A DNA stretch of 64,000 nt, from positions 310,001 through 374,000 of the forward strand of contig CAUQTV010000002.1 of NCBI GenBank assembly GCA_963521185.1. Direction: 5' to 3'. Positions 34,160 through 41,492 of this stretch are shown here, one piece after another. This stretch comes from Enterobacter_D sp963521185 (lineage in GTDB: Bacteria; Pseudomonadota; Gammaproteobacteria; Enterobacterales; Enterobacteriaceae). Both the position numbers and the translations under genes were made by a program. Numbering within the stretch: position 1 is the first letter of the stretch; each line of letters starts with the position of its first letter. The notes beneath the pieces are model-generated. The model saw only the letters and a list, made by a program, of their open reading frames with translations, had not been told where the DNA came from and made no database searches.

Positions 34160-35281
34160 ATGAAATATGACCTGATTATCATCGGTAGCGGATCCGTCGG
34201 TGCCGCCGCAGGCTATTACGCCACCCAGGCCGGTCTGCGCGTTCTGATGACCGATGCCCACCTTCCCCCCCACCAGCAGGGCAGCCACCACGGCGATACC
34301 CGACTCATTCGTCATGCCTATGGCGAAGGGGAAAAATACGTGCCGCTGGTGCTCAGAGCGCAAACGCTGTGGGACGAGCTGGCCGCGCGCAGCGGGGAAG
34401 CCATTTTCGAACGCACCGGCATCGTCAATCTTGGCCCTGCCGACTCCACGTTTCTGGCGAACGTCGCGCAAAGCGCCCGTGAATTTAATCTGGATGTGGA
34501 ACACCTTGACGCGCAGGCACTGATGGCGCGCTGGCCTGAGATCCGCGTCCCGGATGATTACATTGGGCTGTTTGAGTCTCAGTCCGGCGTGCTGCGTAGC
34601 GAACTGGCGGTGAAAACCTGGATCGAACTGGCGCGCGAAGCGGGCTGTGCCCAGTTGTTCAACTGCCCGGTGACCGGCATTCAGCACACGCAGGATGGCG
34701 TGGTCATTGAAACCGCCGAGGGGGAGTTTAGCGGGGCGAAGCTGCTGGTGAGCGCGGGCACCTGGGTGACGCGTCTGCTGCCTGAGCTGCCCGTCCAGCC
34801 AGTGCGTAAAATCTTTGCCTGGTTCCAGGCCGATGGTCGCTATAGCGTCAAAAACGCCTTCCCGGCCTTTACCGGCGAAATGCCCAACGGCGATCAGTAC
34901 TATGGCTTCCCCGCTGACGATAATGCGCTTAAGATCGGTAAACATAACGGCGGCCAGTTGATCCACTCGGAAGAAGAGCGTAAACCCTTTGGCAGCGTCG
35001 CCACCGACGGTTCAGAATCCTTCGCCTTCCTGCGTCAGTTCCTGCCGGGGATCGGCGGTTGCCTTCACGGCGCGGCCTGCACCTATGACAACTCCCCCGA
35101 TGAGGATTTCATCATCGACACCCTGCCCGGCCACCCGGAGACGCTGTTGATTACTGGTCTCAGCGGACACGGTTTTAAGTTCGCCCCGGTATTGGGTGAA
35201 ATCGCCGTGCAGTTTGCGCAAGGTGCCGCGAGCGGTTTTGACCTCACGCCGTTCGCGTTAGGACGTTTCGACCCGCGCTAA
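34160..35281 (+). CDS. solA: N-methyl-L-tryptophan oxidase (sarcosine oxidase family)
   Basis: Flavoenzyme that demethylates N-methyltryptophan and acts weakly on sarcosine, releasing formaldehyde and hydrogen peroxide. The 373-residue protein has the FAD-binding IIGSGSVGAAAGYY at the N terminus, then HGDTRLIRHAYGEG, and Cys307 in ACTYDNSPDEDF, which is where the monomeric sarcosine oxidase family binds FAD covalently. The ATG has an AGGAGAG site. A hairpin follows. Confidence 0.95.
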   Translation: MKYDLIIIGSGSVGAAAGYYATQAGLRVLMTDAHLPPHQQGSHHGDTRLIRHAYGEGEKYVPLVLRAQTLWDELAARSGEAIFERTGIVNLGPADSTFLANVAQSAREFNLDVEHLDAQALMARWPEIRVPDDYIGLFESQSGVLRSELAVKTWIELAREAGCAQLFNCPVTGIQHTQDGVVIETAEGEFSGAKLLVSAGTWVTRLLPELPVQPVRKIFAWFQADGRYSVKNAFPAFTGEMPNGDQYYGFPADDNALKIGKHNGGQLIHSEEERKPFGSVATDGSESFAFLRQFLPGIGGCLHGAACTYDNSPDEDFIIDTLPGHPETLLITGLSGHGFKFAPVLGEIAVQFAQGAASGFDLTPFALGRFDPR

Positions 35282-35285
35282 CGTT

Positions 35286-35307
35286 TCAGGCCCGTTGCAG
35301 GGCCTGA
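35286..35307 (+). terminator. Hairpin after solA
   Basis: Eight-bp stem TCAGGCCC / GGGCCTGA with a 6-base loop, followed after a few bases by TTTTTG. It is probably the solA terminator and leaves yceO on a separate or read-through transcript. Confidence 0.7.
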
Positions 35308-35333
35308 CGTTCCATTTTTGACAAGGAAAGAGC

Positions 35334-35450
35334 ATGCGCCGCCTGTTTGATTTTCTGATGAATAATATCCGTGAACACCTGATGTTATATATCGCCTTCT
35401 GGTCACTGTTAGCGCTGATCGATATTATTTATATCGTTTTCGCAGAGTAA
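35334..35450 (+). CDS. yceO: Small membrane-associated protein YceO
   Basis: A 38-residue protein, MRRLFDFLMNNIREHLMLYI followed by a hydrophobic stretch ending IYIVFAE. It has a basic amphipathic N terminus and one probable membrane segment. It matches the E. coli YceO small protein from memory (there written with a short N-terminal extension). An AAGGAAAG ribosome site lies nine bases before the ATG. The E. coli gene has been linked to biofilm and acid phenotypes, but its molecular role is unknown. Confidence 0.85.
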   Translation: MRRLFDFLMNNIREHLMLYIAFWSLLALIDIIYIVFAE

Positions 35451-35782
35451 AAAAACCTGACAAAAGCTGACAATTCTTTAATTAACTCTACTTTTTAAGC
35501 AATTTTTTTGAATGTCGACGCCACACTAAAAATCGAACCACACCAGTGTTAAACCTCTTTTTAAGCGCATCAAATGCGAAATGACTGAATGCATATTCGC
35601 TAACTCAATCAATAAAATTGAACAAATATAAATAACATGCCTGATTGTTATTTTTAAGTTGCATTATTATTTCTCGCACGCCATGTTAACCTCACTTTCT
35701 ATTTCTGTGCGGCTACGAATATGCAAAGACGACACCCTAAAACGTATGTTGGGAAAGTCGTCACCTGACTCTGGAGCGTAAC
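35451..35782. other. AT-rich intergenic region before yceI; yceJ absent
   Basis: 332 bp with no credible gene on either strand. It is clearly more AT-rich than its surroundings and should carry the yceI promoter. In E. coli the cytochrome b561-like gene yceJ occupies this place upstream of yceI; no remnant of it can be read here. Confidence 0.7.
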
Positions 35783-36358
35783 ATGAAGAAAAGCTTGCTG
35801 GGATTAACGCTGGGTGCACTGCTGTTCACCACCGGTTCGGCAGTGGCAGCGGAGTATAAAATTGACAAGGAAGGGCAGCATGCGTTTGTGAACTTCCGCA
35901 TTCAACACCTGGGTTACAGCTGGTTGTACGGCACATTTAAGGATTTTGACGGTAGCTTTAGCTTTGACGAGAAAGATCCGTCAGCGGACAAGGTCAACGT
36001 CACTATCAATACCAACAGCGTGGATACCAACCATGCCGAACGCGACAAGCACCTGCGCAGCGCGGATTTCCTGAACGTGGCGAAATTCCCGCAGGCGACC
36101 TTTGTGTCCACCGGTGTGAAAAAAGAGGGTGATGGCCTGGACATCACTGGCGATCTGACGCTGAACGGCGTGACGAAACCGGTAACGCTGGATGCAAAAC
36201 TGATCGGTCAGGGCGACGATCCGTGGGGCGGCGTGCGCGCGGGCTTCGAAGCCGTCGGGAAGATTAAGCTAAAAGACTTCGGCATCACGACCGATCTCGG
36301 CCCGGCGTCGCAGGACGTCGAGCTGGTGATTTCAGTCGAAGGTGTGCGCAAGAAATAA
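35783..36358 (+). CDS. yceI: Periplasmic lipid-binding protein YceI
   Basis: Member of the YceI/TT1927b lipocalin-like family, which binds isoprenoid lipids. The 191-residue precursor has a Sec signal peptide (MKKSLLGLTLGALLFTTGSAVA then AEYKIDKEG). Motifs FRIQHLGYSWLYGTFKDFDG and NHAERDKHLRSADFLNVAKFP are diagnostic. In E. coli it is induced by osmotic stress and high pH. The K-12 partner yceJ is missing here. Confidence 0.96.
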   Translation: MKKSLLGLTLGALLFTTGSAVAAEYKIDKEGQHAFVNFRIQHLGYSWLYGTFKDFDGSFSFDEKDPSADKVNVTINTNSVDTNHAERDKHLRSADFLNVAKFPQATFVSTGVKKEGDGLDITGDLTLNGVTKPVTLDAKLIGQGDDPWGGVRAGFEAVGKIKLKDFGITTDLGPASQDVELVISVEGVRKK

Positions 36359-36367
36359 CCCCACAGC

Positions 36368-36418
36368 GCCGGGCGGCACTGCGTTTGCACCGGCCTACAT
36401 TTGCCGCGCCGCCGGGCG
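36368..36418. repeat. REP-type palindromes after yceI
   Basis: CCGGGCGGCACTGCGTTTGC then ACCGGCCTAC, followed by an inverted half with GCCGCGCCGCCGGGCG. Same family as the units near 7061 and 63765. It lies between convergent yceI and trhO. Confidence 0.75.
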
Positions 36419-36419
36419 T

Positions 36420-37469
36420 TTATTCCGGGTCGGGAATGCCCAATTTGGTATTTAAACGGCCACGGGATTTGTTGAAAATCTTGTTGCCGTTTTCACGTCC
36501 GGCGCGGCGGCGGCGCTGCTCTTCTTCCGGCAATGCACGCTCTTCTTTGCACAGCTCGCTACAGCAGCCCTGGAATTTCTCAGCGCAGGCAGGACACTGA
36601 ATAAACAGCAAGTGGCAGCCGTCGTTCAGGCAGTTAGTGTGCGTGTCGCACGGCGTTCCGCACTGGTGGCAATGGGCGATCACTTCGTCAGAAATGCGCT
36701 CCCCCATGCGTTCATCGAAGACAAAGTTTTTACCGACAAAACGCACCGGCAGCCCCTGTTCACGCGCGCGACGTGCGTATTCGATGATCCCGCCCTCAAT
36801 GTGCCAGACTTTGCTGAAACCGTTATGCTTCATCCACGCGCTGGCTTTTTCACAGCGGATCCCGCCGGTGCAGTACATAACGATTTTCTTATCTTTATGA
36901 TCCTGCATCATCTCAACCGCTTTAGGCAGCTGTTCGCGGAAGGTGTCCGCCGGGATCTCCAGCGCGTTATCGAAATGCCCCACTTCGTATTCGTAGTGGT
37001 TACGCATATCGATAAACACCGCGTCAGGATCGTCCAGCATCGCGTTCACTTCGGCGGCTTTCAGGTAATCACCCACATCGCTGGCATCAAACGAGGCATC
37101 TTCAATGCCGTCCGCCACAATGCGGTCACGCACTTTCATGCGCAGCACCCAGAATGATTTGCCATCGTCATCGAGGGCGATGTTCAAACGCACGCCGTCA
37201 AGCGCCGCGTCAAAACCATACAGGCATGCGCGAAACGCCGCAAACTGACTCTGGGGCACGCTGATTTGGGCGTTGATCCCTTCGTGTGCGAGGTAAATTC
37301 GCCCGAAGACCTTGAGCGCGGTAAACGCCTGGTAGAGCGCGTCGCGGGTCGCTTTGGGATCGGCAATGGTGAAATATTTGTAGAATGAGACCGTCGTGCG
37401 CGGCTCGTTTTCAGCGAGCATACGTGCCTTCAGTTCCTCATTCGAAATGCGGTTGTGTAGCACTGGCAT
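36420..37469 (-). CDS. trhO: tRNA uridine(34) hydroxylase TrhO (YceA, rhodanese family)
   Basis: Oxygen-dependent enzyme that forms 5-hydroxyuridine at U34 of some tRNAs. The protein (349 residues from MPVLHNRISNEEL) has an N-terminal acylphosphatase-like domain, a rhodanese domain with active-site Cys200 in YCTGGIRCEK, and a C-terminal Cys-rich segment (CHQCGTPCDTHTNC and CPACAEKFQGCC) that probably binds zinc, then a basic tail. A longer start adding 17 residues is possible but not found in the family. It is convergent with yceI. Confidence 0.95.
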   Translation of the reverse strand: MPVLHNRISNEELKARMLAENEPRTTVSFYKYFTIADPKATRDALYQAFTALKVFGRIYLAHEGINAQISVPQSQFAAFRACLYGFDAALDGVRLNIALDDDGKSFWVLRMKVRDRIVADGIEDASFDASDVGDYLKAAEVNAMLDDPDAVFIDMRNHYEYEVGHFDNALEIPADTFREQLPKAVEMMQDHKDKKIVMYCTGGIRCEKASAWMKHNGFSKVWHIEGGIIEYARRAREQGLPVRFVGKNFVFDERMGERISDEVIAHCHQCGTPCDTHTNCLNDGCHLLFIQCPACAEKFQGCCSELCKEERALPEEEQRRRRAGRENGNKIFNKSRGRLNTKLGIPDPE

Positions 37470-37692
37470 GGTGTACTTTTCCTGCAAAACGGGTGATGAG
37501 TGAAAAACGGGCGCGATCATATAGCAAATACTGGTAATTTACATCCACACATTTTGCGCTACATTTTTAAGTATCATAATAACGTGAGATCGACAACTGC
37601 CTGAAAAACACGCCATTTGGCTGCACTTATTTTGGATAAGCGTAAAAAGATGCGACAATTAAAGGGATTGGTTGTTGAAATACAGGAAAGAG

Positions 37693-38613
37693 ATGACGCA
37701 TTTACCCAAATTTTCCGCAGCGTTGCTGCACCCGCGCTATTGGTTAACATGGTCAGGCATCGGGATTTTGTGGCTGCTGGTGCAACTCCCCTATCCGGTG
37801 ATCTATCGTCTTGGCATCGGCACAGGTCATCTGGCAATGCGCGTGATGAAGCGTCGTGTTCACGTGGCAACGCGTAATCTCGAACTGTGCTTTCCCGAGA
37901 TGAGCGCGCAGGAGCGCCACGCGCAGGTGGTGAAAAATTTCGAATCCGTTGGCATGGGCCTGTTTGAAACCGGCATGGCGTGGTTCTGGTCAGATAAGCG
38001 CATGGCCCGCTGGATGGAGGTAATTAATTTCGAACCGGTTTATGAACTTAAGCGCCAGAAGCGCGGCATATTGCTGATCGGCGTCCACTTTCTGACGCTG
38101 GAAATCGGTGCGCGCATGTTCGGCATGCAAACGCCGGGCATTGGCGTTTATCGCCCGAATGACAATCCGGTTATCGATCTGCTGCAAACCTGGGGCCGCA
38201 TGCGCTCGAACAAGAGCATGCTTGATCGCAAAGATCTGAAAGGCATGGTGCGCGCGCTCAAAGAGGGCGAAGTGGTGTGGTATGCGCCGGATCATGACTA
38301 CGGTCCACGTGCCAGTGTGTTTGCGCCCTTCTTCGCCGTTGAACAGGCCGCCACCACCTCCGGCACCTGGATGCTGGCCCGCCTGTCGAAAGCGAGCATT
38401 GTGCCCTTCGTTCCCCGGCGCAAACCTGGCGGTAAAGGTTACGAGCTGGTGATGCTGGATCCGGAAAACGATCCGCCGCTGGACGACGCTGAAACCACCG
38501 CCAGCTGGATGAACCGCGTGGTTGAGAAGTGCATTTTAATGGCACCCGATCAGTACATGTGGCTGCATCGTCGTTTTAAAACGCGTCCGCAAGGCGTCCC
38601 GTCACGCTATTGA
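37693..38613 (+). CDS. lpxL: Lauroyl-ACP:Kdo2-lipid IVA acyltransferase
   Basis: Adds the secondary laurate to Kdo2-lipid IVA in lipid A synthesis at the inner membrane. The protein (306 residues from MTHLPKFSAALLHP, equal to E. coli LpxL) has an N-terminal membrane anchor (about residues 17-37), the catalytic H-x4-E motif at His132/Glu137 (VHFLTLEIGA), and the RSNKSMLDRKDL and DHDYGPRASVF motifs of the family. Seven residues of in-frame extension upstream are unsupported. Confidence 0.96.
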   Translation: MTHLPKFSAALLHPRYWLTWSGIGILWLLVQLPYPVIYRLGIGTGHLAMRVMKRRVHVATRNLELCFPEMSAQERHAQVVKNFESVGMGLFETGMAWFWSDKRMARWMEVINFEPVYELKRQKRGILLIGVHFLTLEIGARMFGMQTPGIGVYRPNDNPVIDLLQTWGRMRSNKSMLDRKDLKGMVRALKEGEVVWYAPDHDYGPRASVFAPFFAVEQAATTSGTWMLARLSKASIVPFVPRRKPGGKGYELVMLDPENDPPLDDAETTASWMNRVVEKCILMAPDQYMWLHRRFKTRPQGVPSRY

Positions 38614-38619
38614 TCGCCC

Positions 38620-38640
38620 GGCAACCTGGCTCAGGTTGCC
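38620..38640 (+). terminator. Hairpin after lpxL
   Basis: Nine-bp stem GGCAACCTG / CAGGTTGCC with a 3-base loop; it is followed by ACTTTCCCC and not a clean T-run. Confidence 0.55.
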
Positions 38641-38768
38641 CACTTTCCCCTCTGATTCCCCTTTCTGCGATTGCCGAATTGCCCCCATGCGCGCACAGGC
38701 GTATGATTAGCCTGCTTACTATTTCTTATCTTCTTTAACGCGGCAATCGCGTCATAACCCGGAACGCT

Positions 38769-40016
38769 ATGTCATCCTCAGAAACACCCGCCGCAGCGAC
38801 GCCTTCGCCCGAAGCCCCGCTGAACTGGAAACGTAATCTCACCATTGCCTGGATCGGCTGCTTTTTGACCGGGGCAGCGTTTAGTCTGGTGATGCCCTTC
38901 CTGCCGCTCTATGTGGAGCAGCTTGGCATTACCGGCCACAGCGCGCTGAACATCTGGTCCGGTGTGGTGTTCAGCATTACGTTTCTGTTTTCCGCGATTG
39001 CCTCGCCGTTCTGGGGCGGACTGGCTGACCGCAAGGGGCGAAAACTTATGCTGCTGCGCTCGGCGCTCGGCATGTCGGTGGTGATGATGCTGATGGGCAT
39101 GGCGCAAAACATCTGGCAATTTTTGATCCTGCGCGCCTGCCTCGGGCTGCTGGGCGGCTTTATTCCCAACGCCAACGCCCTGATCGCCACGCAAATGCCG
39201 CGCCACCGCAGCGGCTGGGCGCTGGGCACCCTGTCAACCGGCGGCGTCAGCGGCGCGCTGCTCGGCCCCCTCGCCGGGGGTCTGCTGGCGGATAACTATG
39301 GTCTGCGTCCGGTCTTTTTCATCACCGCGCTGGTGCTGTTTGTCTGCTTCCTGCTGACGCTGTTTTGCATCCGCGAGTCGTTTAAACCGGTGCCGAAAAA
39401 AGAGATGCTGCACGCCCGCGACGTCCTCGGCTCGCTGAAAAGCCCACGGCTGGTGCTGAGCCTGTTTGTCACGACGCTGATTATCCAGGTCGCCACCGGC
39501 TCAATTGCGCCGATCCTGACGCTGTACGTGCGCGATTTGGCGGGCGACGTCAGCAACATCGCCTTTATCAGCGGCATGATAGCCTCAGTGCCCGGCGTGG
39601 CGGCCCTGATGAGCGCCCCCCGGCTCGGAAAACTTGGGGACAGAATCGGCCCCGAGAAGATTTTGATTGTGGCGCTGGTGGTGTCGGTGCTGCTGCTTAT
39701 CCCGATGTCGTTCGTGCAGACGCCGTTCCAGCTGGGCGTGCTGCGCTTTCTGCTCGGCGCGGCCGATGGCGCGCTGCTGCCAGCGGTACAGACGCTGCTG
39801 GTGTATAACTCCACCAACCAGATCGCCGGGCGCATTTTTAGCTATAACCAGTCGTTTCGCGACATTGGCAACGTCACCGGGCCGCTGATTGGCGCGGCGG
39901 TGTCGGCAAGCTATGGCTTCCGGGCGGTCTTCTGCGTCACCGCCGTGGTGGTACTGTTTAATGCCGTGTATTCGTGGATAAGCCTGCGACGCCCCGTCTC
40001 CCGCCGCACCGCCTGA
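38769..40016 (+). CDS. mdtG: MFS efflux transporter MdtG
   Basis: DHA1-type efflux protein; the E. coli orthologue (YceE) gives slight fosfomycin and deoxycholate resistance and belongs to the Mar/Sox/Rob regulon. The 415-residue protein has 12 predicted membrane segments, motif A GGLADRKGRKLMLL after segment 2 and a long motif-C region GALLGPLAGGLLADNYG. It ends one base before the convergent EAL-like gene. Confidence 0.95.
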   Translation: MSSSETPAAATPSPEAPLNWKRNLTIAWIGCFLTGAAFSLVMPFLPLYVEQLGITGHSALNIWSGVVFSITFLFSAIASPFWGGLADRKGRKLMLLRSALGMSVVMMLMGMAQNIWQFLILRACLGLLGGFIPNANALIATQMPRHRSGWALGTLSTGGVSGALLGPLAGGLLADNYGLRPVFFITALVLFVCFLLTLFCIRESFKPVPKKEMLHARDVLGSLKSPRLVLSLFVTTLIIQVATGSIAPILTLYVRDLAGDVSNIAFISGMIASVPGVAALMSAPRLGKLGDRIGPEKILIVALVVSVLLLIPMSFVQTPFQLGVLRFLLGAADGALLPAVQTLLVYNSTNQIAGRIFSYNQSFRDIGNVTGPLIGAAVSASYGFRAVFCVTAVVVLFNAVYSWISLRRPVSRRTA

Positions 40017-40017
40017 G

Positions 40018-40605
40018 TCACATCAGGGTATGCACTTTGTTAAAGGCGATGGGCTTGTACATCCCCTTTACGCCCCAGACAGCGGTATCAAACAGCAATC
40101 GGCGGTTTTTCGTATCGGTATGCTTAACGATCACCCGATCGCAATAGCGCCTGAGGTTTTCCACCAGGATCGGGAAGGTGTTTTTTTCGATTTCCGTGCG
40201 GGTAAAGGCTTCATCGAGGATCACCGCCTCACAGGTTTGCGTAAACGGAAGATCGCCCCCTACGCCTTCGATCCAGACCGCGTTTTTCAACGCCGACAGA
40301 TCCTCCATCAACGCCGCATGGCGCTGTGCAATCACGAGTTTCACAAAGGTTAAACGGGTTAACGCCGCTCTCAGCAGTGGCTCATACGTCAGCAGTACGG
40401 CCATCTCTTCATCGACGGCCACCAGGCAGAACAGCTCACGCCGCTTAAAAAATTCCACACGCGTACTGATGGCCCCCAACAGATCGAAAAGGTAGAGGCG
40501 CTTTTTTTCGACGCTTTCCAACACCTGCGGACTTTTCGGTTCGATCTGCACGCCCAGTAATTTTCCGTCTGGCGTCGTCATCGGTACTGCCATGTATGAT
40601 TGCAT
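40018..40605 (-). CDS. Degenerate EAL-domain protein, YdiV (RflP)-like
   Basis: A 195-residue protein that I read as an EAL-fold protein without catalytic residues. Positions of EAL motifs can be followed: GKLLGVQIEP (where EAL would be), LFCLVAVDEEMAVLL (vNlS strand), FVKLVIAQRH (lEiTE), CEAVILDEAF (the K of KxD-x-SF lost), VIVKHTDT (AEGVET lost) and GMYKPI (GY-x-P). Spacing resembles YdiV, which does not cut c-di-GMP but binds FlhD to silence flagellar genes. The start has a GGGGAG site. E. coli K-12 has, as I recall, no gene here between mdtG and msyB. Function is inference; structural similarity should be tested. Confidence 0.75.
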   Translation of the reverse strand: MQSYMAVPMTTPDGKLLGVQIEPKSPQVLESVEKKRLYLFDLLGAISTRVEFFKRRELFCLVAVDEEMAVLLTYEPLLRAALTRLTFVKLVIAQRHAALMEDLSALKNAVWIEGVGGDLPFTQTCEAVILDEAFTRTEIEKNTFPILVENLRRYCDRVIVKHTDTKNRRLLFDTAVWGVKGMYKPIAFNKVHTLM

Positions 40606-40789
40606 TGCGTTTCTCCCCTGAATTGTCGTAAGGGGTGCAATGTTACGAGGCAGCATTGACAGGTTGTGACACCCGGCAGAAAAATTTCATGCTGATTTCG
40701 TCGACAGCACAGATGTGGGTTTGACGACGGCCACAACGGCAACTATAGATTGAGTCATATTCATTTTTCATCGCATGGAGAAGAAAACG

Positions 40790-41179
40790 ATGGCCGAGAG
40801 CAACATGAATTATTACGCAACGCTGGAAGAAGCAATCGATGCTGCGCGCGAGGATTTTCTGGCAAATCATCCCGAGGTGGATGAAGAGAGTGCCGACATT
40901 GCGCAGTTCAACGTCCAGAAATACGTGCTACAGGATGGCGATATCATGTGGCAGGCTGAGTTTTTCGCGGAGGAAGGGGCAGATGCCGAGTGTGTGCCTG
41001 TGCTCTCCGGCCTTGCGGCGCAGAGCGTGTTTGATGGCGATTTTGATGAAATTGAGATCCGCCAGGAGTGGCTGGAAGAGAACACCCTGCACGAGTGGGA
41101 TGAGGGTGAATTCCAGCTCGAACCGCCGCTTGACACCGAAGAGGGTCAGGCCGCTGCGGATGAGTGGGACGAGCGCTAA
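40790..41179 (+). CDS. msyB: Acidic protein MsyB
   Basis: Very acidic cytosolic protein (129 residues) first found as a multicopy suppressor of secY and secA defects in E. coli; its direct role is unknown. Sequence from YATLEEAIDAARE to AAADEWDER is strongly conserved. I start at MAESNMNYYATL, supported by a GGAGAAG site six bases upstream; a start at MNYYATLEE is also possible and closer to the K-12 form. It is transcribed away from the EAL-like gene and convergent with yceK. Confidence 0.93.
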   Translation: MAESNMNYYATLEEAIDAAREDFLANHPEVDEESADIAQFNVQKYVLQDGDIMWQAEFFAEEGADAECVPVLSGLAAQSVFDGDFDEIEIRQEWLEENTLHEWDEGEFQLEPPLDTEEGQAAADEWDER

Positions 41180-41191
41180 TCACGCAGGGAG

Positions 41192-41419
41192 TTATTCGTA
41201 GGGACCGTGGTGCGCGTCCAGCGGGAGCAGCAGCGTGTCAAAGACCAGCGAGAACGGTAAATCCAGCACGGTAATGTAGCGCCAGTTTGAATCCCGCACG
41301 TCCCACTGCACGCCGGGATAATACTGATTACCGTGCCCCTGTCCTGGTAGCGTCCGACTGATAATGCTGCCGCATCCGCACAGCAACAGCGCCATAATGG
41401 CAACGGCGATTATTCTCAC
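41192..41419 (-). CDS. yceK: YceK/YidQ family lipoprotein (DUF1375)
   Basis: Small predicted lipoprotein of unknown function, 75 residues. The signal peptide MRIIAVAIMALLLCGC ends in a lipobox (LCGC), followed by GSIISRTLPGQG, and the body has the family motif YYPGVQWDV and DLPFSLVFDTLLLP. The start codon is GTG with a GAGAGGT site. It lies between msyB and opgH and is read convergently with msyB. Confidence 0.92.
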   Translation of the reverse strand: MRIIAVAIMALLLCGCGSIISRTLPGQGHGNQYYPGVQWDVRDSNWRYITVLDLPFSLVFDTLLLPLDAHHGPYE

Positions 41420-41444
41420 GCACGACCTCTCACTCTCGTTAACA

Positions 41445-41478
41445 GATAAAAAAATACCGGCTCACTGGCCGGTATTTT
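41445..41478 (-). terminator. Terminator of opgGH
   Basis: Eleven-bp stem (AAAATACCGGC / GCCGGTATTTT) with a 6-base loop and T-run on the minus strand, directly after opgH. Confidence 0.93.
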
Positions 41479-41492
41479 CCTTAACGCTCGGC

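Noticed and set aside
34040..34966. A 308-codon minus-strand frame opposite solA.
   Set aside because: solA is clearly the real gene (FAD motif, covalent Cys, family length). The antisense frame has no recognisable motif.
35451..35782. Possible small gene or RNA in the AT-rich gap before yceI.
   Set aside because: No frame with a ribosome site and no clear terminator hairpin inside the gap; best read as promoter region.
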